The position numbers and the translations under genes are program-made. Below, piece by piece: positions 18,197 through 26,808 of a DNA stretch of 64,000 nucleotides. Every line of letters starts with the position of its first letter. Within the stretch, counting starts at the first letter, position 1. The DNA comes from Methyloversatilis discipulorum (lineage in GTDB: Bacteria > Pseudomonadota > Gammaproteobacteria > Burkholderiales > Rhodocyclaceae). Under the pieces are notes generated by a model. That model saw only the letters and a list, made by a program, of their open reading frames with translations, ran no database searches and had not been told where the DNA came from. The stretch lies in the NCBI RefSeq assembly GCF_018780585.1, contig NZ_JADMJL010000022.1:61568-125567 (forward strand), read 5' to 3'.

Positions 18197-18925
18197 TCAG
18201 CCATGACGGGTGCCGTCAGGCACGAACACGTAACCGAAGCCCCATACCGTCTGCAGATAGCGTGGCTTGGCCGGATCGTCCTCGACCAGCTTGCGCAGAC
18301 GCGACATCTGCACGTCGATCGAGCGGTCGAAGGCGTCGTATTCGCGGCCCCGCGCCAGTTCCATCAGCTTGTCGCGCGACAGCGGCACGCGCGGCGATTC
18401 GAGCAGCACGCGCAGCAGCGAGAACTCACCGGTGGTCAGCACCTGCTCCTGCCCGTTGCGGGTGAGCGTACGTGCCGCCAGATTGACCTCGACCTGGCCG
18501 AAGCGCACCACGCGTTCGTCCAGGGTCGGCGCGCCCGGCGGCGGTTTCGGCGCCTGGCGGCGCAGTACCGCATTGATGCGGGCGACCAGTTCCCGCGGGT
18601 TGAAAGGCTTCGGCAGGTAGTCGTCGGCGCCCATTTCGAGACCGACGATGCGATCGACCTCGTCGCCCTTGGCGGTCAGCATGACCACCGGGATCGTGTT
18701 GTCCTGAGCCCGCAGTCGTCGGCAGATGGCCAAGCCGTCCTCGCCCGGCAGCATCAGGTCGAGCACCATCAGGTCGTACAGCTCGCGGGCCAGCGCGCGA
18801 TCCATCTGCGTGCTGTCGGCCACCGCCTTGACGGTGAAACCCTGTTCGCCGAGGTAGCGTTCGAGCAGCGCGCGCAGGCGGGCGTCGTCATCGACGACAA
18901 GTATCTTGCGTTTTTTTTCTTCCAT
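18197..18925 (-). CDS. ompR: OmpR-like response regulator
   Basis: 242 residues. Receiver domain with ILVVDDD near the N-terminus, phospho-acceptor Asp56 in LMVLDLMLPGEDG, VVMLTAKG and YLPKPF. The C-terminal winged helix has TTGEFSLLRVLLESPRVPLS, YDAFDRSIDVQMSRLRKLVE and YLQTVWGFGYVFVPDG. The ending is typical of the OmpR subgroup, which acts with EnvZ in osmotic and envelope control. It is the first gene of the two-component operon and is divergent from two small secreted-protein genes. Confidence 0.92.
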   Translation of the reverse strand: MEEKKRKILVVDDDARLRALLERYLGEQGFTVKAVADSTQMDRALARELYDLMVLDLMLPGEDGLAICRRLRAQDNTIPVVMLTAKGDEVDRIVGLEMGADDYLPKPFNPRELVARINAVLRRQAPKPPPGAPTLDERVVRFGQVEVNLAARTLTRNGQEQVLTTGEFSLLRVLLESPRVPLSRDKLMELARGREYDAFDRSIDVQMSRLRKLVEDDPAKPRYLQTVWGFGYVFVPDGTRHG

Positions 18926-19104
18926 GGACCGATGCTACCCGAGCGCATCGGCGCAATTCAATTGCGCCGTGAGCGGATGTAACGCGGTTGCAGGGTGGTT
19001 ACCCGCGCTTACAAAGCGCTGCCACCCCCTCACACAAGGCTTACAGCCGCTGCACAGCATGGAGCCCAAGGTAATCGACGCAAGGCTTCAGGGGGACAAC
19101 GGGG

Positions 19105-19389
19105 GTGAGCAAACGCAGACTGATGGGCATGGCAGTGCTTTGCGCTGCACCGGCCTTCGTCATGGCAGCGGTTGTGCCGGCTGTACAGACGTCGTCGGAA
19201 GGGGTGGGGCCGGCCGTTCAGGCCGACGCGCCCGCGATCGACAGACCGGAGACGGCGGGCGGCAGTGTTGCGGATTCGCACCTGCTGCTGCAGTACGCGC
19301 TACACCGCTCCAGTCGCTACCTCTACAATCCGGGCGACGGCGCACAGTTGGCTGGCGCGGCCGGCCTCCTGGAGACTGTTGAACACTAG
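19105..19389 (+). CDS. Small secreted protein of unknown function
   Basis: 94 residues from GTG at 19105 with GGGGGA about nine bases upstream. A signal peptide (MSKRRLMGMAVLCAAPAFVM, then AA) is followed by an acidic, low-complexity mature part with HLLLQYALHRSSRYLYNPGD. I recognise no family. It is divergent from the ompR-like gene and 21 bp ahead of another small secreted-protein gene, so the two may be co-transcribed. Confidence 0.5.
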   Translation: MSKRRLMGMAVLCAAPAFVMAAVVPAVQTSSEGVGPAVQADAPAIDRPETAGGSVADSHLLLQYALHRSSRYLYNPGDGAQLAGAAGLLETVEH

Positions 19390-19410
19390 CGATTTGAGGA
19401 GCGTAATCGG

Positions 19411-19746
19411 ATGAAGTGTGCTGACCTTGCCGGCTCGCGACTGTACGGCATCCTTGCCGGGTCCTGTGTGGGTGCGGTGTTGTTCGCATCGGCACCGGCA
19501 TTGGCAGGCCCCGGTGAAGCGGGCGGGCGTCGGGATTTCGTCGAGCCGCAGCGCTTCGAGCGCGTGATTCCGGCCGGGGCGACGTTGCAGCCGATGCGCC
19601 GTTTCGACGAGGAAGCCAGCCCGGTCCGGCGTCTCGACTTCGGTGACCAGCGCGGAAACCGGATGACGCCTGAAGAACGTCGTCAGTTGCGACGCGACAT
19701 CCGCGATGCGGCCCGCGAGCTCTATCGCGACGCACCTCGGCCGTGA
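19411..19746 (+). CDS. Small secreted Arg-rich protein of unknown function
   Basis: 111 residues. The N-terminal hydrophobic signal segment GILAGSCVGAVLFASAPALA is followed by a charged mature region ending MTPEERRQLRRDIRDAAREL and YRDAPRP. This MTPEERRQLRRDI tail recurs in short exported betaproteobacterial proteins as I know them, but no function is attached. It is followed at 19852 by a good intrinsic terminator, which marks the end of this short transcription unit. Confidence 0.65.
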   Translation: MKCADLAGSRLYGILAGSCVGAVLFASAPALAGPGEAGGRRDFVEPQRFERVIPAGATLQPMRRFDEEASPVRRLDFGDQRGNRMTPEERRQLRRDIRDAARELYRDAPRP

Positions 19747-19851
19747 CCGGCTTCGGCCTCCCGCTTCGCTTTTTCCAGTTTCGCCCGTTGTCCGCTACAG
19801 CAGTTTTCGGCCCACACCTCCTCTTCGTGGGTTGCCGCGCAGCGGCATTGC

Positions 19852-19882
19852 GACCTGCCCCCAGGGGCAGGTCTTTTGTTTT
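19852..19882 (+). terminator. Rho-independent terminator
   Basis: GACCTGCCCC and GGGGCAGGTC form a near-perfect 10-bp GC-rich stem followed by TTTTGTTTT. It lies about 105 bp after the small Arg-rich secreted protein and only 11 bp before the DUF1501 start codon. The stem therefore separates the two units and could also affect DUF1501 translation. Confidence 0.85.
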
Positions 19883-19893
19883 CGGGAGCCTGA

Positions 19894-20931
19894 ATGGACC
19901 GTAGGCATTTTCTGCTGACCGCCGGAAGCGCGTCGCTGGCGCTGGCCAGCGAACTTCGCGCAAGCGAACCTGCGCCCGCTCCACGACTGCTGTTCCTGAT
20001 CGACCTGGCCGGCGGCAATGACGCGCTGAATACGCTGGCACCGCACACCGACCTCGCCTACTACCGCGCCCGTCCGACCATTGCACTCGACCGCCGCACG
20101 GTCATGCCGATCGCACCGGGTCAGGCCCTGCATCCGTCACTGCGTCCGTTGATGCCGCTGTGGGATGCCGGCGAGCTTGCGCTGGTGCAGGGGGTGGGCT
20201 GTACCGGCGGCAGCGTGTCGCATCACCGTGCCACCGAAATTCTCGACAGTGCCTTGCTCGAAGACGCGCCGCTGCAGACCGGCTGGCTGGCGCGCTGCCT
20301 GTCGCTGCACGACGGCATCCGCCACGCGGCGACGCAGGCCTTGACGGTGTCGTCCGACCTGCCGGGACCTGTACACGGCTTGCCGCGCTGCCGCCGACTG
20401 GCCGACGAGTATCCGGAGAATGTCGCCGGGCGCTTCGGCTTTCCGCAGGACGTGCTCGGATGCGCACTGGCGCAGGCCTGCGCCGAACTGCTGGCCGGCT
20501 CGGACGCTGCGGTGGTGCGGGTGGCGCTTGATGGCTTCGATACGCACGAGAACCAGCCTTCGGCCCACGCCCCTTTGCTGGCTTCGCTCGCCGCGTCGAT
20601 GACGGCGCTGCGCAGCGCGCTGAGCGCGATGGGTCGCTGGCGCGATACGCTGGTCCTCACGCGCAGCGAGTTCGGACGACTGGCGCACGAAAATCTGAGC
20701 GCCGGCACCGACCATGGCAATGCCGGCATCCAGCTGCTCGCCGGCGGCCGCGTCGTCGGCGGGCTGCACGGCCGGACATTGAGCTTCGATGCGCTCGATG
20801 CTCGCGGCGCCTTCGTGCCGGCGGTCGACTTCCGATCGGTCTATGCATCGATCTCGCGTGACTGGCTCGGCGTCAGTCCGATTGCCGCCTTGGCAGCAAC
20901 GCCGCCGCTACCGGGATTGCTGCACGTCTGA
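19894..20931 (+). CDS. DUF1501 domain-containing exported protein
   Basis: 345 residues. The N-terminus MDRRHFLLTAGSASLALASE carries a twin-arginine-type signal (RRHFLL). DUF1501 signatures follow: LLFLIDLAGGNDALNTLAPH near the start, SVSHHRATEILDSAL, and the ending TRSEFGRLAHENLSAGTDHG, which gives the alkaline-phosphatase-like GTDHG motif. The family is related to sulfatases/phosphatases but has no proven activity; it is usually partnered with DUF1800, which is not present here. It converges with the REC-TPR gene 7 bp away. Confidence 0.88.
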   Translation: MDRRHFLLTAGSASLALASELRASEPAPAPRLLFLIDLAGGNDALNTLAPHTDLAYYRARPTIALDRRTVMPIAPGQALHPSLRPLMPLWDAGELALVQGVGCTGGSVSHHRATEILDSALLEDAPLQTGWLARCLSLHDGIRHAATQALTVSSDLPGPVHGLPRCRRLADEYPENVAGRFGFPQDVLGCALAQACAELLAGSDAAVVRVALDGFDTHENQPSAHAPLLASLAASMTALRSALSAMGRWRDTLVLTRSEFGRLAHENLSAGTDHGNAGIQLLAGGRVVGGLHGRTLSFDALDARGAFVPAVDFRSVYASISRDWLGVSPIAALAATPPLPGLLHV

Positions 20932-20938
20932 GGCGCGA

Positions 20939-22507
20939 TCAGACGGCGCGGGCGGTCGGCTTGTGCCGGTCGTAGCCGTGCTTCTGCGCAACGCGGTTGT
21001 ACTGGATGTGCGCGTCGATCACGCGGCGCTCGCGCGGGGCGAGTGTAAACACATCGATCAGGATGTTGCGCGCGTCCTCGGCCAAAGCGTCGTCCCAGTG
21101 CGGGTCGAGCTGCCTGATCAGTTCGGCCAGTCGAGCCAGTTCGGCGTCGACGTGGTCGAGGTCGGGGCCGGCCGCGCTTTCCTCGGCCAGATGTGCAGCG
21201 GCCGCCTGCGCGCGCTCGCGGGCCGAGCGCGCGTTCTGGCGTTTCAGGCGGTTCGATACCGTACCGCCGGCCGCTTCGATCTTGTCGACCAGACCGGCTG
21301 CGGCTTCCTCGTTGTTGGTGGCGAAACAGGCTTCGGCCAGTTCGCTGGTCGCCAGCATGTCCGGTTTGCTGAGGCGCGCGTGCGTCTGCAGCGCACGGTT
21401 GATCGCTTCGCGCGCGCCGCCCTCGTCGCCGCGCTGCGACAGCATGCGCGCCTCGACCACGTCCGACAGCACTGCCGCCGTTTCGCTGCCGCCGAGCAGA
21501 CCGCGCATCGTTTCGAAGCGGGCATTCAGTTCCTCAGCCGCGTCGGGCAGTTCGATCAGGCTTTTGATCAGCGTCAGATGGTCCTCGGCGCTGGCCAGTG
21601 ACGTTCCCTCGGTACGGTCGACCACGCGGCGCATCACGCTTGCCGCGCGCTCGACTTCACCGGACTCGAGACAGATCTCGCCGATGCTGCGAAGCCGGCG
21701 GAGATTGTCCGGCGCGATCGAGTCAGCGCGCTCGTAATAGGTGCGCGCCTGTTCGAGTTCGCCATTGCGTTCGTGCAGTTCGCCGAGGAAGTCGTACACG
21801 CCCATAAACTCGGGAAATTCCTCGTTGATCTCGGCAGCGTGGCGTGCGGCCTCCGCCACGTCGCCACGTTCGCGCAGCACCATCGCATAACCGATGCGCG
21901 CCCAGGGCACGGTGTTGCGGGCCATCACCGCCTTGTAGATCTCGGTGGCTTCGTCGAGGCGACCCAGGGCGATCAAGGCCTCGGCCCGGATGCGCAGCGC
22001 GTCCATCGAGTAGCGTGGCTGGCTGGCGAGCACCTTGTCGCACTCTTCTATCAGCGCTTCCAGATTGCGCGCCGCCATCTGTTCGTAGATCGACTTCAGC
22101 GCGTGCTTCTTTTCGACCGCCTTGACCAGGCGTTCGCCGAGCTGACCGGACGTGAAGGGCTTGAGCAGGTAGTCGTCGGGCGCGAATTCTGCGGCCGCAA
22201 CGACGCGCTTGCGGACGCGCTCTCCGGTCACGATCATGAAGACCGAGGACAGCGGCAGGATGTCGTTCAGGCGCAGTTCTTCGAGCACCCGCAATCCGTC
22301 CTGCTTCTCACCGAAGTTGTAGTCACACAGCACGACGTCGGGCGTAGCTGCCGAGCATTGCCGCAGCAGGTCGGCCGAGCTGCCGGCCATGCCCACGTGC
22401 TTGACGCCCGCCTGCGACAGCTGCGTGCGCACCCAGGTACGCACGACCTGATTCGCGTCGGCGATGACCACGCGCATCTTGTCGAGGACTTCGGTCGGCA
22501 GGAACAT
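20939..22507 (-). CDS. Response regulator receiver protein with TPR repeats
   Basis: 522 residues. The receiver domain (residues ~11-135) has Asp17, phospho-acceptor Asp62 in VVLCDYNFGEKQDG, a Thr in MIVTGERV and Lys in YLLKPF. From about 140 onward there are helical tetratricopeptide-like repeats (for example ALRIRAEALIALGRLDEATE and YERADSIAPDNLRRLRSIGE). There is no DNA-binding or enzymatic output, so it probably works by protein contact. No cognate kinase is adjacent. It is divergent from tsaB. Confidence 0.88.
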   Translation of the reverse strand: MFLPTEVLDKMRVVIADANQVVRTWVRTQLSQAGVKHVGMAGSSADLLRQCSAATPDVVLCDYNFGEKQDGLRVLEELRLNDILPLSSVFMIVTGERVRKRVVAAAEFAPDDYLLKPFTSGQLGERLVKAVEKKHALKSIYEQMAARNLEALIEECDKVLASQPRYSMDALRIRAEALIALGRLDEATEIYKAVMARNTVPWARIGYAMVLRERGDVAEAARHAAEINEEFPEFMGVYDFLGELHERNGELEQARTYYERADSIAPDNLRRLRSIGEICLESGEVERAASVMRRVVDRTEGTSLASAEDHLTLIKSLIELPDAAEELNARFETMRGLLGGSETAAVLSDVVEARMLSQRGDEGGAREAINRALQTHARLSKPDMLATSELAEACFATNNEEAAAGLVDKIEAAGGTVSNRLKRQNARSARERAQAAAAHLAEESAAGPDLDHVDAELARLAELIRQLDPHWDDALAEDARNILIDVFTLAPRERRVIDAHIQYNRVAQKHGYDRHKPTARAV

Positions 22508-22642
22508 GAGGTGTGACGGACTCCGGACTCTGGGGCACAGTCAGGTGTAACGGCGGTACCCGCGTCGAACTTGAAGTATCCGCCCGCGCCGCAGGCAACA
22601 GAAGCCCCTACAATTCGCCTTTGCCCCCGGTTGCTGCACTGC

Positions 22643-23338
22643 ATGAAGCTGCTTGCTCTCGAAACGTCCGCTGAAATCGCCTCCGTCGCGCTGCGCCTCG
22701 ATGACCGCATGTTGTCGCGGGAGGGCGGAACACCGGGCACGCACGCGCAGTTCATCCTCGGCTGGGTGGGCGAACTGCTGGACGAGGCGGGCCTGACACT
22801 GAACCAGCTCGATGCGATCGCATTCAGCGCCGGCCCGGGCAGTTTCACCGGCCTGCGGCTGGCCGTGTCGGTGGCGCAGGGACTGGCGCTCGGCGCCGGG
22901 CTGCCGCTGGTGCCGGTGCCGACGCTCGATGCGCTCGCGCTGGGACGTGGCGACGGGCTGCATCTGTGTTGCGTCGATGCGCGCATGAGCGAGGTCTATA
23001 GCGTGGCCTGCGAGGTGCGGGGCGGGCAGGTCGAGGCGCGCACCGACATCCGGGTCGGACCGCCCGACAGCCTGCCGCCACCGCCGGACGGCCCGGCGCA
23101 CTGGAACGGTTGCGGCAGCGGTTTCGCACTGGCACCGCTTGCTCAACTGGCGTGGACGACGGATCTCGCCTCGATCGATGCCACCGCCGCGGTGCATGCG
23201 CGCGATATCGCCCGGCTCGGGGCGATCCGGTTGGCCGCGGGGCTGTCCGTCGATGCAGCGCTGGCGGCGCCGCTGTATGTGCGCGACAAGGTGGCCCAGA
23301 CCACGGCCGAACGACTGGCCGCGGGAGGCCGCGCTTGA
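22643..23338 (+). CDS. tsaB: tRNA t6A biosynthesis protein TsaB
   Basis: 231 residues from ATG at 22643, giving the conserved MKLLALETSAEIASVAL opening (an upstream in-frame ATG adds 24 non-conserved residues). IAFSAGPGSFTGLRLAVSVA is the hallmark TsaB segment. In the TsaBDE complex TsaB is the pseudo-ATPase partner of TsaD for threonylcarbamoyl transfer to A37 of ANN-decoding tRNAs. The stop overlaps the rimI start (TGATG), a common tsaB-rimI arrangement. Confidence 0.95.
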   Translation: MKLLALETSAEIASVALRLDDRMLSREGGTPGTHAQFILGWVGELLDEAGLTLNQLDAIAFSAGPGSFTGLRLAVSVAQGLALGAGLPLVPVPTLDALALGRGDGLHLCCVDARMSEVYSVACEVRGGQVEARTDIRVGPPDSLPPPPDGPAHWNGCGSGFALAPLAQLAWTTDLASIDATAAVHARDIARLGAIRLAAGLSVDAALAAPLYVRDKVAQTTAERLAAGGRA

Positions 23339-23826
23339 TGGCGGCGGCGGGCGTCAGCTTCGGCACGGTTACTTCGTTCGCGCCGATGCGCGACGAAGAC
23401 CTCGACGAGGTGGCACGCATCGAGCGCACGCTGTTCGATTTCCCGTGGACGCGCGTCAATTTCGCCGACTCCCTGAGTGCCGGTTACTGCTGCCGCGTCA
23501 TGTGGCAGGGGCGCTCGATGGCAGGCTACGCGGTCATGATGTGCGTGCTCGACGAGGCCCATCTGCTGAATCTCAGCGTGGCACGCGAATATCAGTGCCA
23601 CGGGCTCGGTCGGCGACTGCTCGCTCACCTTGGCCGCGAGGCGATGAGCCATGGTGCGGCACGCATGTTTCTCGAAGTCAGGCCGTCCAACGTGGCCGCG
23701 CGCGCGTTGTACGAGCGCACCGGCTTTCAGCCGATAGGGCGGCGCCCACGCTATTACCCGGCGCTGGACGGTCGCGAGGACGCCATCGTGATGAGCGCAG
23801 AACTGGACGACACATGGATGCAATGA
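23338..23826 (+). CDS. rimI: Ribosomal protein S18-alanine N-acetyltransferase RimI (GNAT)
   Basis: 162 residues from the ATG overlapping the tsaB stop; the frame is open upstream only as a shadow of tsaB. GNAT features: MRDEDLDEVARIERTLFDFP, the acetyl-CoA loop QCHGLGRRLLAHLGREAMSH, and the terminal MFLEVRPSNVAARALYERTG with GFQPIGRRPRYY. RimI acetylates the N-terminus of S18. The next gene (uracil-DNA glycosylase) starts 10 bp later, so tsaB-rimI-udg is likely one operon. Confidence 0.93.
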   Translation: MAAAGVSFGTVTSFAPMRDEDLDEVARIERTLFDFPWTRVNFADSLSAGYCCRVMWQGRSMAGYAVMMCVLDEAHLLNLSVAREYQCHGLGRRLLAHLGREAMSHGAARMFLEVRPSNVAARALYERTGFQPIGRRPRYYPALDGREDAIVMSAELDDTWMQ

Positions 23827-23836
23827 GGTCACCGCG

Positions 23837-24613
23837 ATGAGCCGCCGCGATTCGATACTGCGCGAAATGGGCATCGCACCGCTGTGGCGCGATCGCGCTT
23901 CGCCGTCGCCGCAGCTGACCACGGTGGAGGCACTGCCGAACGCACAGGCACCGGTCGAGGCACAGCCGCCGGCCGCTCCGGTGCGCGTCGACGCTGCCCC
24001 TGCGCGACCTGTCGCGCCCGTGGTGACGCCGGTCGCTGAGCCATCCACTACCGTGTCGGCCGAGGGCCTGGGTTGGGACGAACTGGAACAGCGCATTCGC
24101 GCCTGCCAGGCCTGCCGCCTGAGCGAGCGTCGCACGCAGGCGGTGCCCGGCGTGGGCGACCGCGAAGCCGACTGGCTGTTCGTCGGCGAGGGGCCGGGCG
24201 CGGAAGAGGACGCGCGCGGCGAGCCCTTCGTCGGCCAGGCCGGCAAGCTGCTCGATGCGATGCTGGCCTCACTCGGGCTGGCGCGCGGCCACAAGGTCTA
24301 CATCGCCAACGCGGTGAAATGCCGGCCGCCAGGCAATCGCACACCCGAGGCGGACGAGATCGCGACCTGTCACCCCTATCTGGATCGCCAGATCGAACTG
24401 ATCCGGCCGCGCATCATCGTCGCGCTCGGCCGGCCTGCCGCACAGACGCTGCTCGGCGGCGAGATCAAGATTGCCGCTGCGCGTGGCCGTCTGTTCCAGC
24501 GCAAGGGCGTTCCGGTGGTGGTGACCTACCATCCCGCCTATCTGCTGCGTAACCCGCAGGACAAGGCGCGGGCCTGGGAAGATCTGTGCTTCGCGCGTGC
24601 CAGCGTCGTCTGA
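23837..24613 (+). CDS. Family 4-type uracil-DNA glycosylase with Fe-S cluster
   Basis: 258 residues. A ~75-residue Pro/Ala-rich N-terminal extension precedes the catalytic domain. It has RACQACRLSERRTQAVPGVG, GEGPGAEEDARGEPFVGQAG (uracil-pocket motif GEGPG), NAVKCRPPGNRTPEADEIAT with CHPYL, and VVVTYHPAYLLR. Four cysteines (two in CQAC, one in KCRPP, one in ATCHP) fit a [4Fe-4S] cluster. It removes uracil from DNA. Genes for tsaB, rimI and this enzyme are often clustered in betaproteobacteria. Confidence 0.93.
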   Translation: MSRRDSILREMGIAPLWRDRASPSPQLTTVEALPNAQAPVEAQPPAAPVRVDAAPARPVAPVVTPVAEPSTTVSAEGLGWDELEQRIRACQACRLSERRTQAVPGVGDREADWLFVGEGPGAEEDARGEPFVGQAGKLLDAMLASLGLARGHKVYIANAVKCRPPGNRTPEADEIATCHPYLDRQIELIRPRIIVALGRPAAQTLLGGEIKIAAARGRLFQRKGVPVVVTYHPAYLLRNPQDKARAWEDLCFARASVV

Positions 24614-24669
24614 CAGCGTCGGTATCAGGCCGGCGCTAGCATCGCGCCACTTTCATCCGGAGTCCCCAC

Positions 24670-25221
24670 GTGTCCACCCTCAGAAACTTCGCGATCGCCC
24701 TCAGTCTGACCGCGTTTGCAGCGCCGATTCTTGCCCAGCCGCCGGCCCATGCGCCGGCGCACGGCTGGCGCAAGAAGAACGATCCGCACTACGTCGGCTA
24801 TACCGGCTACAAGTGGAACGACGACTACGGAATCCGCTCCGGCCGTTGCAACCGCGAAGCGGTCGGCGCGGCACTTGGCGGGACGGTGGGTGGTCTGGTC
24901 GGCTCGGCGGTATCGGACCGCGACAGCCGCCTTGTTGCCATCGTGCTCGGCACCACGATAGGCGCGCTGATCGGTGCCCGCATCGGCCGTGACCTCGACG
25001 AGGCGGACCGCGCCTGCATCGGTCACGCACTCGAACTGGCCGACAATGGCAAGCCGGTGCGCTGGCTGTCGGAAGGCGTCAGTTACACGCTGACGCCGGG
25101 CAAGGCAAGTGGGGAGGGCTGTCGCAGCTACACGCTGCGCGGCGAGGCGAACGGTCGCAGCGATACGTCGAAAGGGACGGCCTGTCGTCGTGACGACGGT
25201 GCCTGGGTGCCGCGCGGCTAG
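24670..25221 (+). CDS. Exported glycine-zipper protein
   Basis: 183 residues from GTG at 24670 with GGAG upstream. Signal peptide STLRNFAIALSLTAFAAPIL then AQ. A glycine-zipper membrane hairpin follows (GAALGGTVGGLVGSAVSDRD and VLGTTIGALIGARIGRDLDE) with DRACIGHALE, resembling the RT0821/Lpp0805-type surface antigens and SlyB-like proteins. The C-terminal ~60 residues contain two Cys. It is probably associated with the outer membrane. It converges with lplT. Confidence 0.75.
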   Translation: MSTLRNFAIALSLTAFAAPILAQPPAHAPAHGWRKKNDPHYVGYTGYKWNDDYGIRSGRCNREAVGAALGGTVGGLVGSAVSDRDSRLVAIVLGTTIGALIGARIGRDLDEADRACIGHALELADNGKPVRWLSEGVSYTLTPGKASGEGCRSYTLRGEANGRSDTSKGTACRRDDGAWVPRG

Positions 25222-25273
25222 GGTCAGCTGACATTGAATCGCGCGCCCGGCGATTCAATGGCAACAGACCCTA
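25219..25273. terminator. Compound inverted repeat between convergent genes
   Basis: An inner dyad CATTGAATCG / CGATTCAATG (10 bp, perfect) is nested inside an outer dyad TAGGGTC / GACCCTA (7 bp). It spans the end of the glycine-zipper gene and the 3' side of lplT. Being symmetric, it could terminate both transcripts. There is no strong U-tract on either strand, so a role in RNA stability is an alternative. Confidence 0.55.
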
Positions 25274-25295
25274 GACTGCGATCCGACGGCGCCGG

Positions 25296-26561
25296 TCAGT
25301 GGATTGCGCCGTCGTCCAGCTGCGCGACGTCGTCGTGCCGGCGTTGATTGGCGTGGTGCCATTTGCGCACCGCGTACATGGTCGCCGCGACGAAAGCGCC
25401 GAACAGGATCATGACGATGTAGACCGACAGGCCGGCCGCCAGCAGCGCGGCGTAGAGCCCAGTCATGATCAGGATGGACAGGTTTTCGTTGAAGTTCTGC
25501 ACGGCGATCGAATTGCCGGCACCCATCAGCATGTGGCCGCGGTGCTGCAGCAGCGCATTCATCGGCACCACGAAGAAACCTGCACAGGCGCCAATCAGCA
25601 CCAGCAGCGGTACCGCCAGCCACAGATTGCTCACCAGCACCATCAGCGGCACCAGTACGCCCATCGCGATGCCGAGCGGAATCACCCGTACCGAGGCGCG
25701 CAGGGAAATGCGGCGCGCTGCCATCACCGCGCCGATGGCAATGCCCACCGCCACCACGCCCTGCAGCTTGGATGCCTGGGACAGACCCATGCCGAGTGCG
25801 CGGTCGGCCCAGTCGATCACGATGAACTGCAGCGTGGCGCCCGCTCCCCAGAACAGCGTGGTCACCGCCAGCGAAATCTGCCCCAGCTTGTCCCGCCACA
25901 GACCGGTGAAACAGCGGCTGAAGTCGCCGAGCAGTGCGACCGGGCTGGCGTGCAGCGGCTTCATCGGTACACCGGTGTCCGGAATGTAGAGGTTGAAGAA
26001 TGCTGCAAGTGCGTACAGTCCGCCGACGATGATCAGACTGACCTCGACCGTGGTGTCCAGGCCGGTGTCGATCAGCGGCAGGTCGATGGCAAGCAGGCGC
26101 GCGCTCAGCGACGGATCGATCAGCAATCCGCCCATCAGCACGCCGAGGATGATGGCGCCGACCGTCAGGCCTTCGATCCAGCCGTTGGCGACGACCAGCA
26201 GACGGTGCGGCAGGTACTCGGTCAGGATGCCGTACTTGGCCGGCGAATAGGCGGCCGCGCCAAGACCGACGACGGCGTAGGCAAACAGCGGGTGCACCCA
26301 GCCAAACATCAGCGCGCAGCCGCCCACCTTGATCATGTTGCTGATGAACATGACCCGCCGCTTCGGCATCGAGTCGGCGAAGGCGCCGACGAAAGCGGCC
26401 AGCGCCACGTAGGAAATGGTGAAGAACAGCTTGAGCAGCGGAATCTGCCAGCCCGGCGCCTGCATGTCCTTCAGCAGATAGATGGCAACGACCAGCAGGG
26501 CATTGTCGGCGAGCGCGGAAAAGAACTGCGCCGCCATGATGATGTAGAAGCCGAAAGGCAT
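25296..26561 (-). CDS. lplT: Lysophospholipid transporter LplT (MFS)
   Basis: 421 residues starting MPFGFYIIMAAQFFSALADN, the characteristic LplT opening. About 12 TM helices, with GLGAAAYSPAKYGILTEYLP, VANGWIEGLTVGAIILGVLM and the late GHMLMGAGNSIAVQNFNENL motif. LplT flips lysophospholipids inward across the inner membrane for re-acylation; in many proteobacteria it is next to or fused with aas, which is not visible here. It is transcribed divergently from the LysR regulator with 247 bp between starts. Confidence 0.93.
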   Translation of the reverse strand: MPFGFYIIMAAQFFSALADNALLVVAIYLLKDMQAPGWQIPLLKLFFTISYVALAAFVGAFADSMPKRRVMFISNMIKVGGCALMFGWVHPLFAYAVVGLGAAAYSPAKYGILTEYLPHRLLVVANGWIEGLTVGAIILGVLMGGLLIDPSLSARLLAIDLPLIDTGLDTTVEVSLIIVGGLYALAAFFNLYIPDTGVPMKPLHASPVALLGDFSRCFTGLWRDKLGQISLAVTTLFWGAGATLQFIVIDWADRALGMGLSQASKLQGVVAVGIAIGAVMAARRISLRASVRVIPLGIAMGVLVPLMVLVSNLWLAVPLLVLIGACAGFFVVPMNALLQHRGHMLMGAGNSIAVQNFNENLSILIMTGLYAALLAAGLSVYIVMILFGAFVAATMYAVRKWHHANQRRHDDVAQLDDGAIH

Positions 26562-26808
26562 CGAACGTCTGCAGCCGGATCAGGCCGCCGGCCGGGCGAA
26601 AAAAGTGCGCCTTTATACCATGAACCCCTTGACGCCCTTGCCGCCCCCGCGCTTCGTGTCACAAAGCGTATCCTGTCGCGCCGCAACACGATTTCGGCAT
26701 CCGTAGCGCTGCTGTCGCATCGCGTCCACTGACGCATTTTGGTTTACCCGCCAACCCCCAACTTGGTCTATAACCACGAGGGCAGGCGTCACTTATATAG
26801 AGGGAAAA

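Noticed and set aside
25299..26732. Plus-strand ORF of 477 codons opposite lplT
   Set aside because: Composition is dominated by His, Gln and Arg, with no domain motif. lplT on the other strand has full family motifs.
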